In this document: one piece after another, positions 25,716 to 34,946 of the stretch
How positions within the stretch are numbered: position 1 is the first letter of the stretch
How the letters are laid out: every line of letters starts with the position of its first letter
NCBI RefSeq assembly: GCF_014656545.1
Contig: NZ_BNDS01000009.1
Location: forward strand, 90,560-154,559
DNA length: 64,000 nucleotides
From: Neobacillus kokaensis
GTDB taxonomy: Bacteria > Bacillota > Bacilli > Bacillales > Cytobacillaceae
Direction: 5' to 3'
Notes under the pieces: generated by a model
Database searches by the model: none
Told to the model about the DNA's origin: nothing
Seen by the model: the letters and a program-made list of their open reading frames with translations, nothing else
Translations under genes and position numbers: made by a program

Positions 25716-26204
25716 TTGAAAGAGGAGAAGACAAATATCAGAATCGAAGGTTTATTTTGTGTTCTATTAATGCTGATTATGACGGTTCTTATGTTTACGG
25801 AAGTTGTTGCTAGATATATTTTTGGTACTTCCTTTATTTGGATTGAGGAGTTAACTAGATATTTATTTATTTGGCTAACATTTATCAGTGCCGCATACGT
25901 AACGGCAACACATTCACACATCAAGGTAGATGCAGCAATTGCAATATTTCCGAAAAAAATACAACCAGTAATTTTGAAAATCGGCTTAGTTATTTGGTTA
26001 GTTTTTTCAATCGTTATAACTTTTATAGGATTTAACTATTCTTTCACCATGATTCAATACGGTGGGGATTCACCAGGATTAGGATTAGCAAAAGGAATCA
26101 TTTATCTCGGTATTCCACTAGGCTATCTAGCTATGTCGGTCCGTTTAATTTTTCAGATGTTCAAAAAAGTTACAAATACATCAAATCAAGAGATCATGTT
26201 GTAA
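25716..26204 (+). CDS. TRAP transporter small permease, DctQ type
   Basis: A 162-residue membrane protein with four hydrophobic segments, the DctQ size and topology. The residues EVVARYIFGTSFIWIEELTRYLFIWL are typical of the family. It bridges the binding protein and the large permease. I start at TTG 25716 after AGAGGTGA; GTG 25707 overlaps that site. It is in operon with its neighbours. Confidence 0.87.
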   Translation: MKEEKTNIRIEGLFCVLLMLIMTVLMFTEVVARYIFGTSFIWIEELTRYLFIWLTFISAAYVTATHSHIKVDAAIAIFPKKIQPVILKIGLVIWLVFSIVITFIGFNYSFTMIQYGGDSPGLGLAKGIIYLGIPLGYLAMSVRLIFQMFKKVTNTSNQEIML

Positions 26205-26220
26205 GGGGAGGGAAGGATTC

Positions 26221-27543
26221 ATGGGTACAGTCACTTTAATGCTATTTGGTTTTTTAGCTATTTTGGTTATTCTGCAGGTTCCAATCGCCATTGCCTTAGC
26301 AACTGCAAGTCTATTGGTTGTATTAATTGAAGGAACCGTTCCATTAACATTGTTTATTCAAACATCGTTTAGTTCAATGGATTCATTCCCGTTAGTGGCA
26401 ATCCCGTTTTTCATCTTGGCGGGTGACATTATGAGCAGGGGCGGTATGGCTAGACGATTAGTTGAATTTATTCAAAGCTTTGTTGGTTCGTTAACAGGGA
26501 GTTTAGGTATTATTACTATTATTGCTAGTTTTATTTTTGCAGCGATTTCAGGGTCTGGTGCGGCGACGGTTGCTAGTATTGGGGCTATTCTGATTCCATA
26601 CATGCTAAAGAACGGCTATGCTCCGGGTTATGCAGCATCGATATCTGCTAGTGCCGGGGCATTGGGACCAATTGTGCCCCCTAGTATTGTATTTATCCTA
26701 TATGGGGTAATGTCTAATTCATCTATTAGTGATTTGTTTATAGCCGGGATTTTTCCAGGAGTTTTAGTTGCTGTAGCGTTATTAATCGTCAATTATTTCA
26801 TTTCTAAAAAAGAAGGCTTCGGCTTGCTAGACAAAAGAACTGTTTTAGAAACAGCCGCGGCGGCAGCTGAAAAAAATAAGGCCAGCTTTTGGAAAGCCTT
26901 AAATGAAGCAAAATGGGCATTGTTAGCGCCAATTTTAATTCTTGGTGGAATTTATGGCGGAGTGGTAACACCTACAGAAGCAGCTGTTGTTGCCGTGGTG
27001 TATAGCTTAATTATTTGTCTTTTTATTTATCGCGAAATAACCATGAAAGAATTATTGGAAACCTTTTTACAATCGGCCCGTACAACCGGTTCTGTTTTAA
27101 TCTTTGTTAGTGCGGCGACATTTTTCGGACAAGTATTATCAATTGAAAGAATTCCGCAATTCTTAGCCGAAACAATCCAAAGCATTACAACGAATCCAAT
27201 TATTATCTTGTTAATCATCAATTTATTCCTATTAATTGTTGGTATGTTTATGGAAACGGTAGCAGCAGTATTAATTTTCGTGCCATTATTGCTCCCAATT
27301 GTTCTTCCATTAGGGATTGATCCGGTTCATTTTGGAATGATTATCTGCTTAAATTTAAGTTTGGGACTAATTACGCCTCCGTTAGGTATCAATTTATTCA
27401 TAGGAAGTAATATTGCGAATATTCCATTTGAAAAGACCTTTAGATATGTTGCGCCAATCTTTGGTGCATTGTTGGTTGTATTATTGATTATTACGTATGT
27501 ACCATCGATTACATTATTTCTTCCAAATTTAATAGGTGGCTAA
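26221..27543 (+). CDS. TRAP transporter large permease, DctM type
   Basis: A 440-residue sodium-coupled permease with about 12 membrane segments. Family signatures include PLVAIPFFILAGDIMSRGGMARRL, ASIGAILIPYM, GALGPIVPPSI and LGLITPPLGINLF. It imports the acid delivered by the binding protein using a sodium gradient. The start ATG follows GGGGAGGGAAGG, 17 bases after the small permease. A strong terminator closes the operon. Confidence 0.9.
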   Translation: MGTVTLMLFGFLAILVILQVPIAIALATASLLVVLIEGTVPLTLFIQTSFSSMDSFPLVAIPFFILAGDIMSRGGMARRLVEFIQSFVGSLTGSLGIITIIASFIFAAISGSGAATVASIGAILIPYMLKNGYAPGYAASISASAGALGPIVPPSIVFILYGVMSNSSISDLFIAGIFPGVLVAVALLIVNYFISKKEGFGLLDKRTVLETAAAAAEKNKASFWKALNEAKWALLAPILILGGIYGGVVTPTEAAVVAVVYSLIICLFIYREITMKELLETFLQSARTTGSVLIFVSAATFFGQVLSIERIPQFLAETIQSITTNPIIILLIINLFLLIVGMFMETVAAVLIFVPLLLPIVLPLGIDPVHFGMIICLNLSLGLITPPLGINLFIGSNIANIPFEKTFRYVAPIFGALLVVLLIITYVPSITLFLPNLIGG

Positions 27544-27549
27544 TGATGC

Positions 27550-27583
27550 AAAAGAACATCGTCTTATGATAGACGATGTTCTT
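27550..27583. terminator. Bidirectional terminator between TRAP operon and activator gene
   Basis: The arms AAAGAACATCGTC and GACGATGTTCTTT flank an eight-base loop with A and T runs on both sides. It serves the two convergent transcripts. Confidence 0.85.
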
Positions 27584-27586
27584 TTG

Positions 27587-29248
27587 TTATTTTTCAATTT
27601 TATATTTTTGCATTTTCCGCACTAAAGTTGACTGATCAACTTTTAATGCAGTTGCCGCTTTTCTAATGCTAGGGAAGTGGTTAATCGCTTCGCGGATCAG
27701 TTCGGCTTCAAAGGATTCGAGTTGATCTTTTAATGGTTCCATATTAGAATCCATGGCTATATCCGTTTGTGGTATTTTATCGTTAAATTTTATGTCATCA
27801 GTGAATTGTAATTCCTTTTGTAATTCGTGTATATCAATTTCAGGATTCATACTCATTAAGGCAACTCTTTCGACGATATTTTGCAATTCACGTACATTCC
27901 CTGGCCAATCATAATATAAAAAGGCTTGTAAAGCATCATTTGAAAATTTTCGATTAATCCCATATTTATGATTAATACGGTTTAGGAAATGATAGATGAG
28001 CGGTATTATGTCATCTTTTCGGTCCTTCAAAGAAGGTATTCTGATTGGGATTACATTTAAACGATAATACAGGTCTTCCCTAAACTTCCCGCTTTTTATC
28101 ATTTCTGCTAAATCACGATGAGTTGCAGCTATTATTCGAATATCAACGGGGATTGGCCGCGTGCCGCCAACACGAGTAATTTCACGTTCTTGCAGGACCC
28201 GCAACAATTTTACCTGTAATGGCAGCGGCATTTCACCAATTTCATCTAAGAAAATGGTTCCGCGATTAGCCGCTTCAAATAAACCCGCTTTTCCTTTCTG
28301 ATTTGCACCCGTAAAGGAGCCGGATTCATAACCGAATAGCTCCGATTCTAATAATGACTCTGGAAGGGCACCACAGTTAATCTTAATTAAAGGATGATCT
28401 TTTCTGAAACTGTGACGATGCACTAATTCTACAATCATTTCTTTACCTACTCCAGATGGTCCTTGAATTAGAACTCCCGAATCAATTTGTGATACACGTA
28501 AAGCCCGGTCTAAAACATCCTTCATGATGTCGGAATTAGCGATAAAAGAAAGCTTTGGATCGTTTTGTTCTTTTAACAGCTCTAATTCATCATGTATCTG
28601 TTTGTTTTGTTTTTCGAGCTGCTGTATTTCTCCTTCAAGGGTGTTCAGCTGGGTTAAATCTCTGACATTATTTACAACCTTTACAATTTCTCCATTTTTA
28701 TTTCGTATAGGTACAGCTGAAACAAGAACGGTTGATCCCGTGTTTATTTTTTGGATAATCGTGACGGCTTTCTTTTCTTCCAAGGCTTTTAATGTAGCCG
28801 AAGCATCAATTATACCTTCTTCTTCCAGTTCTTTTAAACTTCGTCCAATACAATCTTTTGCAGATAAACCGGTAATTTGTTCGTAAGCCGGGTTTTGGTG
28901 AATGATGATCCCTTCATGATCGGAAATAACAATGCCGTCAAATGAAGAATTAATAACACCGTTTAATTCATTTTGTAAATTTTGCAGTGATTCTTTTTCT
29001 TTTTTTAATCGTACTAATTCGTTTGTAGGATTGATTAAAACGATAATTTGGTCATCTTGCGAAAAAGCGCTGATTTCTGCGGGATATTTTATTGTGCAGA
29101 AGCACCCCGCATGATTCATGACCGCCTCCATCATTTCATCAAAATAATAACTATATTTTTTTGCAATTGAATTGGTATATAGGATATCTCCTTGTTTATT
29201 TAAAATAAGAACACCTATGATGTTAATTTTAGACAACAGGTTTTCCAT
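27587..29248 (-). CDS. Sigma-54-dependent activator (PAS, AAA+, Fis-type HTH)
   Basis: A 553-residue enhancer-binding protein. An N-terminal sensory region (about 1-95) is followed by a PAS domain (about 100-210; SFDGIVISDHEGIIIHQNPAYEQITG), a short coiled coil and an AAA+ domain with Walker A GPSGVGKEM, the sigma-54 contact loop GSFTGA, and DEIGEMPL. A Fis-type helix-turn-helix ends the protein (ATALKVDQSTLVRKMQKY). It lies between the TRAP operon and the dehydrogenase-complex operon, both behind sigma-54 promoters, and is almost certainly their activator. The PAS region presumably senses the substrate or an intermediate. Confidence 0.92.
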   Translation of the reverse strand: MENLLSKINIIGVLILNKQGDILYTNSIAKKYSYYFDEMMEAVMNHAGCFCTIKYPAEISAFSQDDQIIVLINPTNELVRLKKEKESLQNLQNELNGVINSSFDGIVISDHEGIIIHQNPAYEQITGLSAKDCIGRSLKELEEEGIIDASATLKALEEKKAVTIIQKINTGSTVLVSAVPIRNKNGEIVKVVNNVRDLTQLNTLEGEIQQLEKQNKQIHDELELLKEQNDPKLSFIANSDIMKDVLDRALRVSQIDSGVLIQGPSGVGKEMIVELVHRHSFRKDHPLIKINCGALPESLLESELFGYESGSFTGANQKGKAGLFEAANRGTIFLDEIGEMPLPLQVKLLRVLQEREITRVGGTRPIPVDIRIIAATHRDLAEMIKSGKFREDLYYRLNVIPIRIPSLKDRKDDIIPLIYHFLNRINHKYGINRKFSNDALQAFLYYDWPGNVRELQNIVERVALMSMNPEIDIHELQKELQFTDDIKFNDKIPQTDIAMDSNMEPLKDQLESFEAELIREAINHFPSIRKAATALKVDQSTLVRKMQKYKIEK

Positions 29249-29258
29249 TGGTACCTCC

Positions 29259-29330
29259 TTGCATCATTATTCCTTTAATGATGATATTTTACATCAAACT
29301 AATCAATTGTACATCATTTTGTTTGTATAA
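29259..29330. promoter_or_regulatory. Repeated CATCA elements between activator gene and dehydrogenase operon
   Basis: TTGCATCA (29259), TTACATCA (near 29289) and TTGTACATCA (near 29307) precede the third sigma-54 promoter and share the core of the elements at 23097 and 24488. They probably form the enhancer for the dehydrogenase-complex operon. The first overlaps the activator's own leader and could give autoregulation. Confidence 0.45.
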
Positions 29331-29366
29331 AAGTATGAATTCATTGGAGATTGTGTGTTTTTGCAG

Positions 29367-29384
29367 TTGGCACAAAAATTGCAT
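29367..29384 (+). promoter_or_regulatory. Sigma-54 promoter of the dehydrogenase-complex operon
   Basis: TTGGCACAAAAATTGCAT has GG at 29369 and GC at 29381, 12 bases apart. The E1 alpha start codon lies 46 bases downstream. Confidence 0.85.
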
Positions 29385-29429
29385 AATTATTCTTGTAAAT
29401 ACTACCAAAACAATCTAGGAGGTAAATAT

Positions 29430-30419
29430 ATGTCAAATGCAGCAACTTTGAAAAGCTCATCAATAACACCTGAAAAATTAAAATCCATGTTATACGACAT
29501 GATGGTGATTAGAAATTTTGAAGAAACTTTGAAAAAGTTATATCAACAAGGAAAAATTCACGGGACCATGCATTTATGTATTGGGCAAGAGGCAACTGCA
29601 GTTGGAGCATGTGTACCATTAACGAAGGAAGATAAAATTACCAGTACTCACCGGGGACATGGTCACAGTATTGCCAAAGGAACCGATGTCATGAAAATGA
29701 TGGCCGAATTACTTGGAAAAGAGACTGGTACTTGTAAGGGTAAAGGGGGCTCCATGCATATTGCTGACCTTGATGTTGGTAATCTTGGTGCAAACGGTAT
29801 CGTATGTGCAGGTCTTCCTTTAGGAACAGGGGCAGCACTAACATCGAAAATGAAGAACTTAGGGTATGTTGTCTTATGTTTCTTCGGTGACGGTGCTACC
29901 AATGAGGGGGCTTTCCACGAATCACTTAACCTAGCATCAGTTTGGAAGTTACCTGTCATTTTCTTCTGTGAAAATAATTTATACGGAATGTCAGGTTCAA
30001 TTAAAGAAATGACCAATATTGAAAATATTGCAGAACGGGGGGCAGCATACGGTATTCCAAGTGAAACAATTAGTGGAAATGATATTTTAACCGTTGTTGA
30101 AGCTGTTGAAAGAGCGGTGGAAAGAGCTAGAAATGGTGAAGGTCCAACACTTATTGAGGCACATACTTACAGATGGGAAGGTCATTCTCGCAGTGACGCC
30201 AGAAAATATAGAACGAGAGAAGAAGAAAAAGATTGGAAGAAACATAGAGATCCAATTGCGTTATTTAAGCAAAAATTAATCGAAGAGAACATTCTTACAG
30301 AAGAAGAATATGGCGAAATGGAGAAAAAAGTCCAGACCTTGATGGATAATGCAGTTGAATTTGCCGTAAATAGCAAAGCTCCAGATTTAGACACTTTAAT
30401 GACAGATATTTATGCTTAA
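29430..30419 (+). CDS. Thiamine diphosphate-dependent dehydrogenase E1 alpha, acetoin dehydrogenase-like
   Basis: A 329-residue alpha subunit of an alpha2beta2 E1. The ThDP/Mg2+ motif runs from GDG (153-155) to NN (182-183), and [12 protein letters not shown] and RYRTREEE-type residues are conserved. The short length, and the absence of an N-terminal extension, place it with AcoA and related acyloin-cleaving E1s rather than housekeeping PdhA. I start at ATG 29430, with TAGGAGGT upstream. An upstream in-frame start at 29355 would engulf the sigma-54 promoter. It is the first gene of a six-gene operon. Confidence 0.88.
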   Translation: MSNAATLKSSSITPEKLKSMLYDMMVIRNFEETLKKLYQQGKIHGTMHLCIGQEATAVGACVPLTKEDKITSTHRGHGHSIAKGTDVMKMMAELLGKETGTCKGKGGSMHIADLDVGNLGANGIVCAGLPLGTGAALTSKMKNLGYVVLCFFGDGATNEGAFHESLNLASVWKLPVIFFCENNLYGMSGSIKEMTNIENIAERGAAYGIPSETISGNDILTVVEAVERAVERARNGEGPTLIEAHTYRWEGHSRSDARKYRTREEEKDWKKHRDPIALFKQKLIEENILTEEEYGEMEKKVQTLMDNAVEFAVNSKAPDLDTLMTDIYA

Positions 30420-30438
30420 GCGAAAGGTGATGACTAAA

Positions 30439-31419
30439 ATGAGAGAGATAACATATTCAGAAGCAATTAGAGAAGCAATGAGTCAAGAGATGCGTAATAA
30501 TCAAGATGTTTTTATTATGGGTGAAGATATTGGCGTTTATGGAGGAGCATTCGGCTTAACAAACGGGATGATAGAAGAATTCGGACCGGAGCGGGTAAGA
30601 ATCACTCCAATTTCTGAAGCGGCAATTAGTGGTTGTGCAGTTGGTGCGGCAATGACAGGAATGCGGCCTATTTTAGAAATTCAGTTTTCGGATTTCATTA
30701 TGATTGCGATGGATAACATTGTCAACCAAGCAGCAAAGAACCGCTATATGTTTGGCGGTAAGGCGAAAGTTCCAGTTGTTGTGAGACTCCCGGGCGGTTC
30801 CGGTGCCGGATTTGCCGCACAGCATTCGCAAAGTTTAGAAGCTTGGATGACACATGTTCCTGGCTTGAAAGTGGTGCAGCCTTCAAATGCATATGATGCC
30901 AAAGGCTTAATGAAAGCAGCCATTAAAGATGATAACCCGGTTTTATTTTATGAGCATAAGATGCTTTACCCTGTGAAAGGTGAAGTACCTGAAGAGGAGT
31001 ATGAAATTCCTCTTGGAAAAGCAGATATCAAAAAATCAGGAACAGATATCAGTATTGTTGCAACTGGAATCATGGTGAATAGAGCCATGGAAGCAGCAGC
31101 AGAACTTGAAAACGAAGGAATAAACGTGGAAGTCATTGACCCACGTACATTAGTGCCATTAGATACAGAAACGATTTTAGAATCGGTTAAGAAAACCAGC
31201 CGTGTATTAGTAGTTTATGAAGCTGTTAAAAGAGGCGGATATGGTGCAGAAATTGCTAGTATGATTGCAGAAAGTGATGCCTTTGATTACTTAGATGCTC
31301 CGATTAGACGTTTAGGTGGTGTCGCTGCCCCTATTCCGTATAATCCGGAATTAGAGAAAGCTGCCGTCCCGCAAGTAAATGATATTATCAAAGAATGCCG
31401 AAAGTTAATGAACAAGTAA
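30439..31419 (+). CDS. Thiamine-dependent dehydrogenase E1 beta, acetoin dehydrogenase-like
   Basis: A 326-residue beta subunit ([75 protein letters not shown]). It completes the ThDP site with the alpha subunit and transfers the cleaved acyl unit to the E2 lipoyl group. I start at ATG 30439. ATG 30430 sits too close to AAAGGTG. It begins 19 bases after the alpha stop. Confidence 0.88.
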   Translation: MREITYSEAIREAMSQEMRNNQDVFIMGEDIGVYGGAFGLTNGMIEEFGPERVRITPISEAAISGCAVGAAMTGMRPILEIQFSDFIMIAMDNIVNQAAKNRYMFGGKAKVPVVVRLPGGSGAGFAAQHSQSLEAWMTHVPGLKVVQPSNAYDAKGLMKAAIKDDNPVLFYEHKMLYPVKGEVPEEEYEIPLGKADIKKSGTDISIVATGIMVNRAMEAAAELENEGINVEVIDPRTLVPLDTETILESVKKTSRVLVVYEAVKRGGYGAEIASMIAESDAFDYLDAPIRRLGGVAAPIPYNPELEKAAVPQVNDIIKECRKLMNK

Positions 31420-31431
31420 GGAGGTGGCATC

Positions 31432-32748
31432 ATGGCAACAGAAGTAGTTATGCCTAAACTTGGCGCCACAATGGAAGAAGGAACGATCGTTTCTTGGTTA
31501 GCCCAAGTGGGCGAAGTAGTTGAAGAAGGCGACGCGATTGCAGAAGTTCAGACAGATAAGATTGTCTTAGAGGTTGAAGCAGAAACGACAGGTGTATTAT
31601 TAAAAACGTTATATGATGAAGGTTCGACTGTAAAGGTACAGGAAGTGATCGCTTACCTTGGTGAGGAAGGCGAAAGTGTAGATGGCATTGACCATAAATC
31701 ATTTAGTGCTTCTCAGGCAGCAGCAGCTGAAGATAGTGCTATACAAGAGAGACCTTTTGAAAACCCAAACAAAAAGAGAAGAACACCGGCGGCCAGAAAA
31801 TTGGCTGAAGCTAATCATATTGACTTACGTAGGATATCAGGTTCCGGACCAAAAGGGCGTATTCAAAAAAACGATGTGGAAAACTACTTAGTGGAGAATA
31901 CAAAGAAAATTACGCCATTAGCCGAGAAAATTGCTGTTGATCTAGGCATTGATTATAAGAATGTAACGGGAACAGGTTCAAATGGGAAAATCGTGAAAGC
32001 GGATCTTCTTACGTCGAATCCTACAAATGAATCACATGTTCAACCAGCCATTCAGCAGGGCGAGAAACGGGTGCCGTTTAAAGGAATTCGCAAAGTTATT
32101 GCGGATCGTATGGTGCAAAGCGCCAACACAGCTCCACACGTGACATTAACGAGTGAAGTGGATATGACAAATTGTGTCCGTCTGCGTAAAGAACTGCTGC
32201 CGGTTATTGAAAAAATCAGTGGCTGTCGACTTTCGTTCAACGAAATCATTTTTAAAGCAACAGCTCACACATTGCAGCGTCATCCTGATATCAATGTTTC
32301 ATTGGATAAAAATGAAATAGTTTATCATACAAATGTCAATGTTGGGATGGCAGTAGCGGTACCGAATGGTTTAGTTGTTCCAGTAGTTAAAAATGCTAAT
32401 CAAATGGGGCTTGCGGCCTTGACCGAAGAGTGTAAGGCCTTGGGCAAACGTGCAAGAGAAGGAAAATTATTGCCTGAACAGATGCAAAATGGCACTTTCA
32501 CCATCAGTAACCTGGGTATGTATGCGGTGGATGGATTCACCCCAATTATTAATCAACCCGAATCAGCTATTCTTGGTGTTGGAACCATTAAAGAAAAACC
32601 AGTTGTGATCAATGGAGAAATCTCCATTCGATCGATGATGGTATTAAGTCTATCATTTGATCACCGTATTATTGATGGTGCTCCTGCAGCTGCTTTCATA
32701 ACGGACTTAAAAGAGACTTTAGAAAATCCATTTAAATTAATAGTATAA
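31432..32748 (+). CDS. Dihydrolipoamide acyltransferase E2 with two E3-binding domains
   Basis: A 438-residue E2. The lipoyl domain carries Lys43 in QTDKIVLEVEA. Two peripheral-subunit binding domains follow (about 115-152, RRTPAARKLAEANHIDLRRI; and about 160-193, ITPLAEKIAVDLGIDYKNV). The C-terminal catalytic domain ends in the active-site FDHRIIDGAPAA. Having two such domains in tandem is more than the single one usual in Bacillus PDH E2. It forms the core of the complex and makes the acyl-CoA product. AAGGAGGTG precedes the start. Confidence 0.9.
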   Translation: MATEVVMPKLGATMEEGTIVSWLAQVGEVVEEGDAIAEVQTDKIVLEVEAETTGVLLKTLYDEGSTVKVQEVIAYLGEEGESVDGIDHKSFSASQAAAAEDSAIQERPFENPNKKRRTPAARKLAEANHIDLRRISGSGPKGRIQKNDVENYLVENTKKITPLAEKIAVDLGIDYKNVTGTGSNGKIVKADLLTSNPTNESHVQPAIQQGEKRVPFKGIRKVIADRMVQSANTAPHVTLTSEVDMTNCVRLRKELLPVIEKISGCRLSFNEIIFKATAHTLQRHPDINVSLDKNEIVYHTNVNVGMAVAVPNGLVVPVVKNANQMGLAALTEECKALGKRAREGKLLPEQMQNGTFTISNLGMYAVDGFTPIINQPESAILGVGTIKEKPVVINGEISIRSMMVLSLSFDHRIIDGAPAAAFITDLKETLENPFKLIV

Positions 32749-32760
32749 GGTGGTAACAGA

Positions 32761-34143
32761 ATGACGTCTTATGATGTAGTAGTTGTCGGCGGCGGACCCG
32801 GCGGATATGTTGCCGCCTTAAGAGCAGCAAAGAATGGTAAAAAAACAGCGATTGTAGAAGTGGATTATTTAGGTGGGACATGTCTAAATAGAGGATGTAT
32901 CCCTTCTAAAACTCTCTTAAAACATTCGGAAATTATCGAAAGTATCGAGAAAGCAAAAAGCTGGGGAATAAAAACCGAAAACTTGAGCTTTTCATTAAAA
33001 GAGATGTTTGCCCGAAAAGACCAGGTGATTGCTACCTTGAGAAGCGGTATCGAACATTTATTGAATGCCGGAAAAATTGATGTCCATAACGGTTTCGGCA
33101 CAATTCACAATGATAAATCTATTACGGTGGTAAATGGGAATGAGAGCTATTCCATTCGTGGTGAAAAAATTATTATTGCAACAGGCAGTCAACCTGCTGT
33201 GCCGCCCATAAATGGATTAGATTCGGTTCAGTTTCACACGACTGACACCATTTTTAACATCACTGAGATTCCTCAATCGATCGTTATTGTTGGTGGAGGG
33301 GTTATTGGCGTAGAGTTTGCCAATATTTTTTCAAGTTTAAAAACCGAGGTAACTATTGTTGAACTTGGTAACAGAATCATTCCAACTGAAGATGAGGACG
33401 CCTCGAAAGCCTTACTAAAAAGTCTGAAGAAAAAAGGCGTAAAGGTTTTAACAAATTGTCAAGTAACATCAATTGAAGAAAGCAAACAGAAGAAGACGGT
33501 CCATATTACATCTGAGAGAGGGCAAACAGATAGTATTGCTGCTGAAGAAATACTATTAGCGGTTGGCCGTAAACCGAATCTCTCTGCTGTTACAGAACTA
33601 GATTTAAATATGAACGGCAGACATATTGCGGTAGATGAGTATTTAGAAACAAGCAAAAAAGATTATTTCGCGATTGGTGATGTTATTGGAGGATTACAGC
33701 TGGCCCATGTCGCCAGTGCAGAAGGATTAACAGCTGTCGAAAATTTAGATGGTAAAAAGGAAAAAATGAATTACAAGGTAATGCCGCGCTGTATTTACAC
33801 AAATCCGCAGGTTGCTAGTGTAGGGATGAGTGAACCAGAGTTGAAGGAAAAAGGGGTTAAATTTAAGGTGAACAAATTCTCTTTTTCAGGAAATGGCAAG
33901 GCTTTAACAGCAGGCGAAACTGATGGATTTTCAAAAGTGATAATTGATGAAAATTATGGAGAAATACTTGGTGTGGTAATGGTCGGTGCCCACGTTACGG
34001 AAATGATTAGTCAATCGGCTGCTTATATGGTTTTGGAAGGTACAGTCGATGAACTTGCCAGCATGGTCCAGCCGCATCCATCACTCTCGGAAGTAATTAT
34101 GGAATCTGCCAATTCGCTTATTGGCAAAGGGATACATTCTTAA
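32761..34143 (+). CDS. lpdA: Dihydrolipoamide dehydrogenase (E3)
   Basis: A 460-residue FAD/NAD flavoprotein that reoxidises the E2 lipoyl group. The FAD motif is VVVGGGPGGYVAA, the redox disulfide is Cys41-Cys46 in GGTCLNRGCIPSK, the NAD motif is IVIVGGGVIGVEFA, and the C-terminal interface carries His-Pro-x-x-x-Glu as QPHPSLSEV. It starts 12 bases after the E2 stop and completes the E1-E2-E3 set of this operon. Confidence 0.92.
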   Translation: MTSYDVVVVGGGPGGYVAALRAAKNGKKTAIVEVDYLGGTCLNRGCIPSKTLLKHSEIIESIEKAKSWGIKTENLSFSLKEMFARKDQVIATLRSGIEHLLNAGKIDVHNGFGTIHNDKSITVVNGNESYSIRGEKIIIATGSQPAVPPINGLDSVQFHTTDTIFNITEIPQSIVIVGGGVIGVEFANIFSSLKTEVTIVELGNRIIPTEDEDASKALLKSLKKKGVKVLTNCQVTSIEESKQKKTVHITSERGQTDSIAAEEILLAVGRKPNLSAVTELDLNMNGRHIAVDEYLETSKKDYFAIGDVIGGLQLAHVASAEGLTAVENLDGKKEKMNYKVMPRCIYTNPQVASVGMSEPELKEKGVKFKVNKFSFSGNGKALTAGETDGFSKVIIDENYGEILGVVMVGAHVTEMISQSAAYMVLEGTVDELASMVQPHPSLSEVIMESANSLIGKGIHS

Positions 34144-34164
34144 ATTTTATAAGAAGGTGTAAAG

Positions 34165-34917
34165 ATGTTTGATATTACTGGTAAAAAAGCAATTATTACA
34201 GGCGGTGCCCAAGGATTAGGGCTTACCATGGCGGAGACCTTTCAGAAAATGGGTGCTGAAGTTGCGGTTATTGATATTTCAGATGAGGTCTATAATGTCC
34301 CTGCTAAATTAAATGAAACTAACGTTTTGGTACACGCTGTTAAAGGGAATTTACTAGACCTAGATCAATTAAAAGATTCCTTTAGTGAGGCTTTAGAAAA
34401 GCTAGGAGGCAAAGTTGATATTTTAATCAATAATGCAGGAATGATACAAAGAAAACCTGCCCTTGAATTTTCAATTGAGACTTGGAATCGAATCCTTGGA
34501 TTGAATGTGACTTCTGTTTTTGAATTATCTAGATTAGCGGCTGTTGAAATGAAAAAACAAGGCTCAGGAAAAATCATTAATATGGGTTCCATTCTTTCTG
34601 TATTAGGCGGCTATAATGCGGCTGCTTATTCAACGAGCAAGGGCGCCATTTTACAATTAACGAAGTCTTTATCGAATGAATGGGCTGAGTTTGGAATTCA
34701 AGTGAATGCGATTGCACCGGGGTATATGTTAACAACGATGAATGATGACCTCATGAACGATCCAGTGAGAGCACCGCAAGTTGAGGCTAGAATTCCGGCG
34801 AAAAGATGGGGAACGGCCGAAGATGTAGCAGGTGTTGCATTATTTTTAGCATCTCCGGCATCCGACTATGTAACAGGCACGTTAATTCCGGTAGATGGCG
34901 GTGTACTAGCAAGATAG
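34165..34917 (+). CDS. Short-chain dehydrogenase/reductase (second copy)
   Basis: A 250-residue SDR, paralogous over its full length to the one at 23718. Shared features are GGAQGLGLTMAE cofactor motif, ILINNAG, MGSILSVLGGYNAAAYSTSKGA with catalytic Ser, Tyr and Lys, QVNAIAPGYMLT and the PVDGGVLAR end. Two SDRs of the same subfamily under the same regulator suggest oxidation of two stereoisomers or two successive hydroxyl groups. It lies in the E1-E2-E3 operon. Confidence 0.88.
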   Translation: MFDITGKKAIITGGAQGLGLTMAETFQKMGAEVAVIDISDEVYNVPAKLNETNVLVHAVKGNLLDLDQLKDSFSEALEKLGGKVDILINNAGMIQRKPALEFSIETWNRILGLNVTSVFELSRLAAVEMKKQGSGKIINMGSILSVLGGYNAAAYSTSKGAILQLTKSLSNEWAEFGIQVNAIAPGYMLTTMNDDLMNDPVRAPQVEARIPAKRWGTAEDVAGVALFLASPASDYVTGTLIPVDGGVLAR

Positions 34918-34946
34918 AAATTGTATAAAAGGGAGTGAAGACTGGC

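Noticed and set aside
29355..29429. N-terminal extension of E1 alpha
   Set aside because: It covers the sigma-54 promoter at 29367 and has no ribosome binding site. ATG 29430 has a strong one.
30439..34143. E1-E2-E3 genes as the housekeeping pyruvate dehydrogenase
   Set aside because: The operon has a sigma-54 promoter, short AcoA-like E1 alpha, and SDR and aldehyde dehydrogenase partners. The vegetative pdhABCD operon has none of these.
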